NCBI GenBank assembly: GCA_963513935.1
Contig: OY740768.1
Span: forward strand, 21,885,177-21,949,176
DNA length: 64,000 bases
Direction: 5' to 3'
Source: Aphrophora alni
Taxonomy: Eukaryota > Arthropoda > Insecta > Hemiptera > Aphrophoridae
Shown here piece after piece: positions 1-10,679 of this stretch; position 1 is the first letter of the stretch; the number at the start of each line of letters is the position of its first letter. A model generated the notes under the pieces. The model worked only from the letters and a program-made list of their open reading frames with translations, did no database searches and was not told the DNA's origin. The position numbers and the translations under genes are program-made.

Positions 1-1384
1 GTGTAAGAGAGATAGGCAATTTTTGACGGGTAAAGCTATTAATTGATTTTAACTATATTGAAGCATATAGTTTAATTGATATCTTTCTATCAAATAAAGA
101 TGATTTTGTGAAATATAAAATAAAAGAAAACACGTATTATTCGTCCTAAATTATTCATTTTTTAAAAAAATTGTTTTCAAGCATAATATCTAATAGGCTT
201 TGTCTTGGTACTTTTAGCATTAAACAATATATTATTCAGGCAAAACGAAAAGAATACAAACGTCTATTACGTAGTTAGGTTTTAATAAAAACACAAAAGT
301 TTTCAGAATATATAAATTTAAATCAAGGGAATAATAATTACTTCATTCCTTAAGTAATAATATTTTCAATTAATCAGTTCATTAAAAGCATTAACCGAGC
401 TCGTGCTATCTACAGCTTCCAAGCAATTACATTTAGTTACATGATATCAAAGGACTTCCTCTGCTCTATCTATGTATTAATCTTCACATTCCTTTTGCTA
501 GTACGTTCATATTGTTGTAGCTTTGAAGAGATATACACTACTTCCTTACACATGTTGTGATAGAATAAAAATTTTCACGTTTTGAATTTGAGAAATCAAA
601 TTCTTTTATATTATGTTTAAGTTCCATAAAAACAAAATACTGTGGAACATAATAAAAACCTACAGCATTATAAATCAACTCTATAAACACTTATTAGAGT
701 ATCGTGAAGGATCAATTCCAATAAAATAATTCTCATCATCGTGACCGTTATGAAAAAGTGTAACTTATTCAAACCATACGAGTTAAACAAAGTCATAGCC
801 ACAGTAGAGTTACATTGACTACTGTATTATGTCTATCCCATTACAATGTTATATTCCACTTCTAGTATAAGATTGATACAAATTAAACTCTAGAACACTC
901 CAAAAAGAATGAAATTTTTAACACCCCAAGCATTCAACAGATTTAATAAAACTTGATAAGTTTGTATTAATTTACGAGTTATGGACTAATTTGTTTATAC
1001 CGAATTCCAAGATATAAAGCTTTGTCGTATCAGCAAGGGTGTCAGGTAACATTTCCTAAACTTATTTTAATTTTTTAAATAATATGAATATATTTATGTT
1101 TTGTTTTATATTTGGAATTTTAACAAGGTATTCATTCAATATGTGACTGTTGAAGTGATAGCTGCTTAGGTGTCCCATTTATGGAAGTAGCTAGTGTCCG
1201 ATAGGTATTTTGATACTTATTTCTTCAGATAAATAGTTGCGTACATGTTATTATGAAACATATGAAGTGTGTGGTCCACTAAACCGAACTATAGAGAGAT
1301 AAGCGTGTGTCATAAAGTACTGCATTGATCTATAGCACAAAATGTTTGTTGTCATTCTCAAATCGCGACGTAACTGTACCATAT
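1..1384. other. No gene; AT-rich unique-looking DNA
   Basis: All frames are interrupted by frequent stops and no motif or repeat shared with the rest of the window was seen. The right edge runs into a family-C repeat. Confidence 0.5.
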
Positions 1385-2090
1385 TTTGTTTTTACCAGAT
1401 AAGCAACTTCAACTGTTAATGTCTAACATTCATACCGCTTTATACACAATCAAGCTCCTATAATCAGCTTCGTAATAACGGGATTTTGTTGTCATCGATA
1501 AACCAATCTTACAGTTTGTGTTTAACATACATACAATAACTGTTATACTATTTATGTTATGTTTGTATTTTGATAAGGAGGACCACGTACAAGTTTGGCA
1601 AGAAATATTAGTTTCTTCTTGTTTACTGTCTCTACTACTACATTCGTCGTTAAAACTCATGTATATATTGTATGAATGCACGTACACGCCTGGTAGTTGA
1701 GATTTGTTAGTACTGTTCCACCTTCTGACATGTTTGTAGTAGAGAGCAAAATATATGATGGGTAAAAAAAAACCCATCAGAGTTTAACAAATAATCAGAG
1801 TTTGTTTGTTAACATATAGGCATCCTGAGGAAAAAGATGTGGTTTTAGAATGATGTCTGTCTCTCTTCTGTCATGAGTGCGTGTGTACAGCCGAATCAAA
1901 TTTGGTATGTCGAGATATTTTAGCAATGACTCAGGAACCCTTAAATTTGTTTGATAATTTAAAATCTTGGATAAAAACTCAACGATTCTTAAAATTGGCT
2001 TCAACTATTTCAACAGATTTTCGAGCTCAACGTATTTTTCACCTCAAAAATCTCAGTTTCGTAAATTTTGGTAAAAAAATATATAAACAC
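1385..2090 (-). repeat. Dispersed repeat family C, copy C1
   Basis: Read on the minus strand, this segment aligns along most of its length with 17440-18135 on the plus strand. Shared stretches include a block around 1590-1680 (tgatagtaaacaagaagaaa-like), a GGCAACAAAATCCCG-like word and a terminal CTTATCTGGTGAAC-like word. Both copies carry the phrase 'cataccaaattt...', of a kind seen in many invertebrate interspersed repeats. A 115-codon minus frame (1430-1777) and a 69-codon minus frame (1795-2004) lie inside. The matching frames in C2 are shifted by small indels, so I read this as a non-coding repeat and not a gene. Confidence 0.65.
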
Positions 2091-3330
2091 ATCTAAGTGG
2101 ATGTGAGAAAACACGAAATTGTCTCTAACGATTTCGTTCAAATACGATTGATGTTTAAAGATTAATGAACCAAATCTGTAACAAAAATGATAATTTCGTA
2201 CCAAACAATAAAAACCCCTACCCCTCGATTAACAATCCTACTACACATTGAAGCAGAGGATAAGATACCAACTATAATTAATATGGTGTTGTACCTTAAA
2301 TTTGAGCTCAACAGGGAAGAACAACCGTCCCTTAGAAACGTTTTTCCCTGATTCAAACTAAATACTAAATCATTTACTTTAATAGAAATTATATCATACA
2401 ATAAAACTCTTCCGAGCTGTTAAGATTTTAAAATCAATATGATTTTACAATGAGCACAGCTGTGTTCACATTTTTGATTTATTTCCTCCTAACGTTTGAA
2501 CTTCCTAATTGGCGAAGTTGTGAATCAAGTATAAAAATCCAAACGAAACGAGATGTAAACAGTTCTAATATTTTGTTTGAATTCTATTTCTTTTAACATA
2601 CAATGTGTTTTTATAGAAGTTTTTAACAATAATTTATATTTTCATGATATTTATGTCTTAATTTTATCCAGTTTAAATATTCTATTTACATATTTTCTCA
2701 CTTAAAGAGGAAAATTATATTGCTTGAAGCCTAATTACCTACAAATCCTCAGCCTAATTGTATTATTTGTAATTAAATGTTGATATACGTAGATTATTCA
2801 TTTTTAAACATTACAATTTACCCTTCACCCATTATATAAAACAATGAATTTATGTATTACCGTTAATAATGGTTTACATTAATTAAAATTGGTTCTCTTA
2901 TTGACATTTAATAAACTCTTAATCGGATATTCTCAACTTTGGGACAAATATGATTTCAACAATAGTGGGCGAGTTAGTATATAGTACAATATTACGAAAC
3001 AAAATATTACAGAAATATCAACATTTTCTGGAAACACCATTTCAATTTTGTGCAGTAGAGAACCAAAAATAAGTTATTATGGGGTGGGGGCAGTTTCGCA
3101 ATCTGCTCAATTGATGCGAAATGTATTAAACAAATCTAACATTTAATGTACGGAATTAGAACTTTCAACAAAATGTAATACTACGTTCACCCTCCAGGGA
3201 TTTGTGGCTTCTTCCTAATATTTTCTTCTGTTGTTGCATTTCAGAGTGATTATTATCAAAAATAAAACTACTTCTATAATAACACTGACTATGCTAATTA
3301 TTTTACTTTAATTTCCGGTATTTCTAGTTG
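2091..3330. other. No gene recognised
   Basis: AT-rich with only short frames. A small G-rich patch (ggggtgggggcagtttcg) lies near 3079. No repeat partner was identified in the window. Confidence 0.45.
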
Positions 3331-3620
3331 GATTTCAGACACATTTCCAATCAATACCATTAGCTATAGAATTGATTGTGTTATTACTTCTTTCGAAATT
3401 ATTTCCATTACAGACTTTTTGGTTTTTACCGATAATCCACGATCTGGCATTTTGTGTGAAATTACGACCAATACGTTTTGTTTGTCTCCTAAGAGGCTAA
3501 CTTGAACTAAACTTGAAACTAGATAGAGCCGATAATGAAAAAAAAAAAACCTAAATTTGTGTTTTTACTTATGCCCTAAATTATGAGTTATCGAAAAATT
3601 GTAAAAATATCTCTACTCTA
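3331..3620 (+). repeat. Dispersed repeat fragment M1
   Basis: The stretch around 3420-3510 (a 'taccgataatccacga' word, then 'ttttgtgtgaaatta', then 'ctaagaggctaacttg') lines up with 38825-38910 and more weakly with 32870-32960. The shared core resembles the 'ggtccttagaggcacc' segment of families C and M. No coding capacity was seen. Confidence 0.45.
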
Positions 3621-4380
3621 GTTATGCCCACATAAAAAATAATAACAATAATTAAAATCGCTCCATGCGCATGGGCTGTAAAACACTAAACAGACAACAG
3701 ACAGAGATTATTCCAATTTTTTTTTACTCTTTGAACCTCAAACAGGTTAGATTTTACATATTTCCTCAAAAAACGGCTAGACCCCATGATATTGGTGTAA
3801 CAATATATGTTGTCATCCTGTGTTTATGAAAGTTGCTGTATTTATATTTACATGAATCAAGGATAACAAAACATCAAAAAATCTAATTCTAACAACATGT
3901 TATTTTAATTCTTATTTATATATTATTTAACATATTGTATTTTATTTGTTATTTTCCTTTATAACTACACTAAAGTTTCCAGATAAAAATCAAAATATAT
4001 TTTGGTTTTAAAATTTGTTGACCAACAGATAAAAAAATTTATATTATTTTAGTTAAGTCGAAAATGCCATATGGGCGATTTTAAATTAAAAGGATTGGAA
4101 AATGATACCAATCCCAAGAAAATACAACAAATATATATTTTAACCACATTTTCCATTGCAATAAAGATTTTTAACTCTGTGAAATTTCGGTCTGTCTTTC
4201 TTTTCAAGGGAACTAAATGTTTGAAGGTTTATTACCTGAATCTAGTTGTTAATTTATTAGATGATAAATTATTGGTTGAATCTGATTGTTTAATGCATTA
4301 GCTGTTTGTTATATTTATTTGCTGAATCCTGTTAAACAGCGTGTTTTTAAGGAACAAAAGGAAGGTGAAACCTTTTACGC
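3621..4380. other. No gene; host DNA left of the foldback element
   Basis: AT-rich. A 76-codon frame (4071-4301) has no recognisable domain and low-complexity composition, and is treated as chance. Confidence 0.45.
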
Positions 4381-4381
4381 A

Positions 4382-4390
4382 AATGTCTAG
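4382..4390. repeat. Left 9-bp target-site duplication (aatgtctag)
   Basis: The 9-mer aatgtctag directly abuts the left end of the foldback element and recurs exactly at 4957-4965 against its right end. Confidence 0.75.
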
Positions 4391-4956
4391 GGACGTAGTG
4401 AAACTGCCCCGACATTTTGGGCACTTTTGAAACGATGAAACTGCCCCGCTCATTATAGAGGATTAAGAAGGGTCGCCTCGCAAGACTAGAAATGCTGAAA
4501 TTGCCCCGAGCACCCGGCCAGGTAGTCTTTTTTATGACTGGCTATTTACTTCAGAAAATAATATTGAAAACATGTTACGCTACGGGACCTAACCTAACCT
4601 TACAGGCTTATATGCTTGATTTAAGGTTAAATTTAAACATATACTACCGAAATAAAATAATCTGGTAGAAAAATTTAAATAAAAAACTACATTGATAAAA
4701 ATGTCTTTAAATTTCTCCTGTCTCCATTGAAAAATTACTTAAATAGTACAAATAATAACGTCTCCATAGTTGAACGATATGTCACACCTATAACGGTAAC
4801 ATCCTTAACATGTTTTCAATATTATTTTCTAAAGTAAATAGCCAGTCATGGGAAATGGCTACCTGGCAGGGCGCTCGGGGCCATTTCAGCATTTGTAGTC
4901 TTGCGAGGCGACCCTTCTTGATCTTCTTTAATGAGCGGGGCAGTTTCATCGTCCCC
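4391..4956. mobile_element. Foldback/MITE-type DNA transposon, 566 bp
   Basis: The left arm (4391-4577) and right arm (4806-4956) are inverted copies of each other with only scattered mismatches and small indels. They are separated by a 228-bp AT-rich spacer without coding potential. The arms run from a terminal GGACG/CGTCC end through GAAACTGCCCCG, GAAGGGTCGCCTCGCAAGAC and GACTGGCTATTTACTT to AACATGTTA. The element is bracketed by an exact 9-bp direct duplication. Long inverted arms, a 9-bp duplication and no transposase fit a non-autonomous Mutator-like (MULE) foldback element; assigning it to that superfamily is inference. The left arm is about 36 bp longer because its tip carries an extra GAAACTGCCCCG module (about 4400-4411 as well as 4437-4449). 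Arm GC is much higher than the surroundings. Confidence 0.8.
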
Positions 4957-4965
4957 AATGTCTAG
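4957..4965. repeat. Right 9-bp target-site duplication (aatgtctag)
   Basis: Exact copy of 4382-4390, immediately after the CGTCCCC right end of the foldback element. Confidence 0.75.
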
Positions 4966-5832
4966 TACCTTTGTAGAGAAGTAGAAATCTTTTAAATTTT
5001 AGTTGTACCAAAATAAAATAAACTCCACTTGCACACAGTTTGAATAGTGTATCTCGTAATTAATTTGACAAAGTCAAATAGTAAGGATCATAATATGTTC
5101 AGAACACATGATTATCAGCTGTCTTGTTATCTATATTTGACAGATAAGATGCACCGCTTATACTTAGAGTAATCGATTGGTGGTGAACTCTGTCTTTTGA
5201 TCCTATAATTACTTTCTGCTTTTGATATTTCAGTCATATGTTGAGAAATGATATTTTATCTTTAGAAATGATTTTAAAAGAATATTATATTAAGTTTGCT
5301 AAATTAAAGGAGGTTAATTTCTGTGAAAGTAACAAAACTAAGGGTAGATTTATAAACTCATGAGGTAACTCTCTCGTTTCTAATTATCTATGAAAAAGTG
5401 AACATGTTTATTATTTATTTAAATCCCTATTTGTATATTCCAGGAAGAAAAGGGATATTTAAAAGAAATTAAAAGGTAAGAATACATTTTTGTTCTTTTT
5501 AGTTAAACGTTATTTATAAAAACGTCTTACAGGAAGTGTAAGTGAACGTTTTCTGAGAGAACGTTTTTCACAGACTTTCCTTCAACGTAATTATAAGCCC
5601 TCTATGTTACCGACAAAGTGTAAAGTGACAGTTTTATTACATTTAGTCACTTTGTAAAATAAGGAAATATATTTCTCATTAGATACGTTCAAAGCTCACT
5701 CCCTTTTTAAATTTTTGAAAGGTGCTCTCTACAATTGCCAACAATTTTTTTCTAAGAATTTATTTATTTAATTATTCCTTTTAAACATATAACAAATATG
5801 TTATTAGAAAAAGTCAGTACTATAATCTACAC
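4966..5832. other. No gene recognised
   Basis: AT-rich, many stops in all frames. No repeat partner was found in the window. Confidence 0.45.
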
Positions 5833-6371
5833 TCATAGATCAAGCGCTAAAACATCACAATTCAGGAATCCTCCAACTGAATAGAATGCCTTCTTTTTAA
5901 TCCGTTTTGCTATAACGGCTTTAAATTTATTTTCAGTCAGTGACCTTATGGATACAGGAAGCGTGTTCAACAAATAACGTATACTGCAGATAGCTGTGAC
6001 TAGTATGAGTGCTCGAAAAACTGAAGTAAGGGGTGGCCAAATCACATCCATTCCTAGTATTATAATCATGGGTGGAACTGCTACTAAATTCTAAAATATT
6101 TTGTTCCACATAGATTAGATTACAATAAATATACAATAAAGGCATTGTCATAATTATCATTTTGAAAAAGCTTGCTCCACACGAATGCCTGTCAGATAAG
6201 CCATGTATCTAACTGATTTTTGTGCCACAAAAATTCTCTAGCAGAGGCCCTAGATTTGCCATACAGACGAATCTTATAACTTAAAAGAGAATTAAATAAA
6301 CCACAGTATGTCATCAGTAATACCTCAGTGCTAACAAAACTTCTGAGTTTCCTTATCAGATAGACAATTCT
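5833..6371 (-). pseudogene. Degraded LINE reverse transcriptase, C-terminal part
   Basis: On the minus strand, three successive frames carry pieces of the C-terminal region of a non-LTR retrotransposon reverse transcriptase. Reading 5'->3': GLFNSLLSYKIRLYG (about 6263-6306), then MPLLYIYCNLIYV (about 6110-6150), then STHDYNTRN (DYNTRN at 6050-6067), then NTLPVSIRSLTENKFK, then KKAFYSV (5877-5897). The order and spacing match the family pattern LLSYGI.LWG ... LPSLYIYE ... H.YNTR ... LP..IR ... FK ... KAFYS. At least two frameshifts and an in-frame stop (near 6180) break it, and the catalytic palm domain (YADD box) is absent. It is a 5'-truncated, dead insertion. The style resembles Jockey/CR1-type elements; the exact clade is inference from memory of the family. 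Confidence 0.8.
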
Positions 6372-6639
6372 TTATAAGAAAATTAATTAATTTTGATTTA
6401 TGTAAGATAGACGTGAATATATTAAACTTGTAATGTCACAAACTAAGATTATTGGTCAAAAACGAAGTAATTAATTTTATTTTATGATTTCGTCATTTTA
6501 AGAATGATGAAAAAATCACAGTAATGGTTCTTACTACAAATTGCAATAGTCCCAAAGTTTTTACCCGATAAAGTTTAAGAAAAAACTTTTACCATGATTG
6601 CAAAGAAAATTAAGTAGACTAAATATCACATAAAGTAGT
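6372..6639. other. No gene recognised
   Basis: AT-rich spacer between the LINE remnant and repeat I1. Reading back from the LINE fragment runs into a stop, so no more RT could be traced. Confidence 0.4.
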
Positions 6640-7335
6640 ACACTGTAGAAAATGTAAAGTGTCCTCTGATTAAATGAAATGTTTTTGAAATAACCTTATT
6701 AATTCCCTATTTTTCGATTTGATCCTTATAGTTTCATTAATTTATGACTTGTTTACTTTCCAATTTATTCCGTTTCTTTAATACTGCTCTACGTGTGAAA
6801 AAATTTTACATTTTAAATAAGTTAACGTCTTTTTCCAAATATTTTGAAGTTCTTAAATTAAACTTTTTGATTTTGACTTTTAGGGTTGCTATTTTAAAGG
6901 CCAAATGAACATTATGGGCTTGTTTACGTATGATATTTTTATATATTTTGACAACATATGTTTATATCATGGATCTTGTTCTTTTATTTATAGTTTGCCC
7001 TTATTATATGTGCATGATACGACGGAAAATATTCTGTAATATAAAATTGCAATTATCACAAAGAGCTATATATTTACTTAAAACCATTGTAACAGCCCAT
7101 TTAATACGATTTGTTTATTTGTAACACAATTATACTCGCAGCTATTTTAACAGTATATACATTTCTGTCTTTAATATTGTTTTAGACTCACAATACACAT
7201 GTCTTTGTATTTTTGGATTGTAAGAGTTTGGAAACTCAATTTGTGATTTCAAAACTTAAAACAGATACGAAAGGAATATCCCTATAGTTTACTGCTCAAA
7301 ACAAATTAAATTACACATATTTACTTATTATCAAT
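6640..7335 (+). repeat. Dispersed repeat family I, copy I1
   Basis: Aligns colinearly with 16190-16845. Shared words include 'ttactgtagaaaa' (degenerate), 'aatgttttgaaataa', 'gatttgtttac...caatttattcc', 'tttgtttatttgtaacacaa' and 'aaacttaaaacaaata'. The 64-codon frame at 6930-7124 is not conserved in the partner, so the conservation is of DNA and not of a protein. Confidence 0.65.
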
Positions 7336-7600
7336 TTAATAAGAACATTCGTTTAATGAAACAGGATTGTTCTTGTTTATAGATCTCACGACAACTACAA
7401 AATATTTTGTAAAGAAGATTTACGATTTCTTTTAACTATTATCAATTTGAATAACGTAAATAAACATAAGAGTATAACCAAAAACAAGTTCTACCACTGA
7501 GATAAACATTGAAGTGTTATACAATATCATGTGTTAAATATAGTTTACCTACTGAGGCTCACTTATCCACTCTTTCATCTTTCCCTTGAAAGGAATATTA
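7336..7600. other. No gene recognised
   Basis: AT-rich, no frame or repeat partner seen. Confidence 0.4.
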
Positions 7601-7619
7601 TTTTAATGTTATAATTGTT

Positions 7620-7780
7620 TTTCTTTCTTTATGTTGTTAATCGTAAACCTCTCAGGTGCCATCACCTCAAAAATGAAGAGAAGAGCATAAAATAAAAAAC
7701 GACAGGCTCCTAAATACTCTAATAGCGTCAGAGTCGGTAAAGAACAAGAATTAATCAACAGAGAATTGATAGTAAAGTGA
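7620..7780. repeat. SINE-like fragment S1
   Basis: The core at about 7705-7760 (taatagcgtcagagtcggta, followed by aagaacaagaattaatc) aligns with 63305-63355 (aacggctttagggtcggaaa ... gagttggtc). I associate the phrase 'agagtcggtaaagaacaagag' with a widespread animal SINE-like repeat, but that is from general familiarity and was not searched. Only the start of the unit is visible; the rest has decayed. Confidence 0.4.
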
Positions 7781-7914
7781 AAAACAAGAATTTTACCCAA
7801 AACATAACAAAGTGTTACCTGTAGTGAAGTAATCTATTGAAATCCCAAGTCTTATATTTCCATAATGAAAGAAATTTTGTTTGTTATACGTTTAACCAAT
7901 ATCCAATACGTTAA

Positions 7915-8680
7915 GAATAACACGTTGTTCCACATTCAAAAGTACATAATTAAATTTATAATTTTTCATACAATTACTGTATTATTAACACCAAAACCTG
8001 GTGCTTAGGTAGGTATATCCCCACCTTAAGAAACAGCAATTTACAACTAGGAGAGGAATCGTCCTTTTCGTTATTTTAAAAATTAATTAAAGTTTTTAAA
8101 ATGATTACTCAGCATAAAGAGGTAATAGAATAGAATGAATTTATTTTTACAACAATTTTTACAACAAATAAAATACAAAATTAATTCTGTTGCAAAAGCA
8201 GCCCCAACAGGTTAAAACCCAATTACTGGGGTGCCATAATGACAAACACCTTGTAATTTCTCAATGAAATATTTACAATGAATATGTCATTAAATTTATA
8301 CATAAAGTATGCAAGCTAAAAGTAAGACAGTCATTACTGCCTAAGTAAGAGTTCCTCATGAATTGCAGTAATAACAATTACTAACTGGTGAGGAGTCTGC
8401 GGTGGGAACAATAGTCACGACACGTTTTGTAAGGGTTGCTTTTCTAGAGAGATAGGGTGAATAACATTAATGAAGGGTAACTTTGTCAAAGGTGAGAGTA
8501 GTGGAATAGAGAATATTCTCAAGTACTCTTACTTTTATACAAATCGTACAGTCGTATATCGGTAGTCATAGACTAAGATGAAACGTTGTCATGAAGAGGT
8601 GGGGGTCTGAAGGGACTAAGGTATCTTATGTAACTTAACACGTTGGCAACAAGTAAGATTAATGGTATTTTTTAGAAACA
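7915..8680 (+). repeat. Dispersed repeat family A, copy A1
   Basis: Begins with a 'ttttcatacaattactgta...ccaaaacctgg' head shared with A2, A5 and A6. It continues through 'agcataaagaggtaat', 'aagggttgcttt', 'agggtgaata', 'ttaatgaagggtaactttgt' and 'gtagtcatagac'. Stops occur in every frame. See A2 for the longest uninterrupted copy. Confidence 0.75.
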
Positions 8681-8699
8681 TTACGTGATATTCCATGTA

Positions 8700-8900
8700 T
8701 CTTTTACCGTGTATAAACAAACACAATTATTTAATAAATACACAATTAAAGATACTGTTGTGAACTTTTAATTTACTATTTCGTAGTTGTTTCTCAAATA
8801 ACGGAATAATAGTTGTCAAAGTTTATAACTTTAAATCCCAAAACATTTATCTACTCTAGTTCTTATCCTGTGAGTAAATGCTTTAACTACACTAATATTA
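8700..8900 (+). repeat. Short repeat family K, copy K1
   Basis: 'cttttaatttac(t)atttcgtagttgtttct' followed by 'aactttaaatcccaaaacat' aligns with 43935-44050. The two are diverged but colinear over about 150 bp. It may be the upstream part of the following family-A copy. Confidence 0.45.
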
Positions 8901-9339
8901 TTATTTGTAATTGGCATAGTCGATTCAGCCACACACTTCATAATTTTTACATTTTGTTTTAATCTCACAGATATTATACTTTAGAACAAGATTTAAAAAA
9001 TAACTAGTTTGTTTTAAGGCTTTGTTAAATACAAATAGTATTTAAAGTATTGCAAATAGTAAATTCAACCAGCAACTAAAGCTCAATTTTAATTGAAGTG
9101 TAGTTGCTAGTTACTAGGTAAAGGCGTAGTTTATTTCTGAAACTAAAATAATAGTAGATATATATAGGGAGTTTTCCAACAAGTTTAAACAAAATATTTA
9201 TTTTCAGTTTCTGTCTATATATGAGTGAAAACGGTTGCACTTTCTGTTTTTAAATATTTTAAAAACAAATCTCCTATTTCAAAAAAAGCAAATAACTATT
9301 GTTTTCTACATGTCTAATCAACATACAATATATTATTAA
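8901..9339 (+). repeat. Possible 5' extension of family-A copy A2
   Basis: 'ccacacacttcataat' (near 8930) and 'gttttgttaaatagcaa'-like words recur in the same order before copy A5 (20820-20960), suggesting that the full-length unit extends further left than its conserved core. Alignment here is weak. Confidence 0.4.
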
Positions 9340-9636
9340 CAACATGTTTTTCCTTATTGAAAATTATACAATGATATTATTATCTATTTTTGATACAATT
9401 ACTACGATGATATTAATACCTAATCCGTAGTAAAATTAGAGACGAATCCCTGCTGATTAGGTACTAGTTATATCCCTATCTTTAGAAATAGCGGTTAACA
9501 AGTAGACAACGAATCTTCATTTTAGTTATTTAAAAAAAAAAAAAAAACTTTTTTTATTGAATGAGAACTCAGGATTAAGAGGTAACGAACAACACACAGT
9601 GTCAGTTCTAAATGAAACACACAGAGTTTTCTGTTG

Positions 9637-9681
<45 letters not shown>

Positions 9682-10650
9682 CTAAGCTAAAAGTGAGACA
9701 AAGTTCCCTTCTGAACTGCAGAAATAGGAATACTGTATTTACAATAACTAGTGTGAAGTTTGGGGTGGAGGAAATAGTCTAGAAACAATGTAGTATAAGG
9801 GTTGCTTTTGCAGAGTGAGAGGGTGAATAACCATTTGAAGGGCAACTTTTGTCAACGTGGAGCGTCATGGAATAGGGAACGCAGTCAAGTATCTTTATTT
9901 TTATTCAAAGCATAGGCTACAGTCGTATTTCTGTAGTCATAGACAGGACAAAACATTGACTTCTTGGATGGGTAAGTGGAAGAGGGGTCTGACATAAATT
10001 AAATTAGGAAGATGCTATGTAGGTTGACACGTTACCAACAACGTAGATTTGGTATTTTTAGTAACATTATATGATATATCATTCTTTGAAAAACAATTCA
10101 TGACAAGTATCTTTACAATTTTAAACATACACTCTCGCTATACACTTCCTGTAGATGATTTATCATTTCTTTTAAAAATAAACAGAAAAATATATTCAAA
10201 TATTTTCAAATACTTTGATATAATATATAAATTAACCGTTTTTTACTTTTAATAATAATATTTTTTTTAATAATAAAAATGTTTTGACAAATAAATGTGA
10301 ACTCGTATTTTACTAGGCATAAAACTTATCACCAAATCTTGCCCCTTAGATTTATATTGCACTAAACGTTAACGTTCAAATCGCCATCTTGATACCGAAA
10401 GTAAAGTCGATTATTATATATCTTTACAGCGATATTATGTCATAACCATGTTTCATGTCAATATGTCGATTACTTTTACTGCCTGTTTATTCCCTTCGAG
10501 GTTTTATGAGAACCATTCCTTTCTGTAATTCTAAATCTTATCATAAAGACTTTCTGAAATACTTTTTTGATATATTTCTAGTTGTACATAAAAATTTATT
10601 AGTAAATATGATGAAACATGTAGAAGATATAGAAATAGAACATAATTAAG
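9340..10650 (+). repeat. Dispersed repeat family A, copy A2 (longest)
   Basis: This copy carries all recognisable blocks in order: a 'ttattgaaaattataca...gatgatattaatacc' head, 'tttagaaatagcggttaaca', 'aagaggtaac', an (AT)n tract, 'agctaaaagtgagac', 'aagggttgctttt', 'gaagggcaacttttgtca', 'ggaatagggaa', 'tgtagtcatagac', 'ttgacacgtt', then a tail with 'tcaaatcgccatcttgatac' and 'tactgcctgtttattccctt'. Frames at 10049-10252 and 10455-10649 are not conserved in other copies, so the unit appears non-coding. At 10121-10124 it keeps the uninterrupted TTAA site that is occupied by an insertion in copy A6. No terminal repeats or target duplication could be fixed, so the element class is unknown. Confidence 0.75.
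9639..9677. repeat. (AT)n microsatellite inside A2
   Basis: About 39 bp of uninterrupted AT dinucleotides, between blocks that are close together in copies A1 and A6. Confidence 0.9.
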
Positions 10651-10679
10651 CATCAACAGAGTGGAGTGTTGGTTATAAC

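Noticed and set aside
1430..1777. A minus frame whose translation resembles a frame at 17859-18071 (shared KQEET.ISCQTC.WSSL), at first suggesting a duplicated gene
   Set aside because: The DNA similarity continues with about equal strength outside the frames. Small indels change the frame between copies, and both segments are part of dispersed repeat family C.
4585..4605. CCTAACCTAACCTTA, arthropod-telomere-like repeat
   Set aside because: Only about two units, inside the spacer of the foldback element; too short to mean an interstitial telomere.
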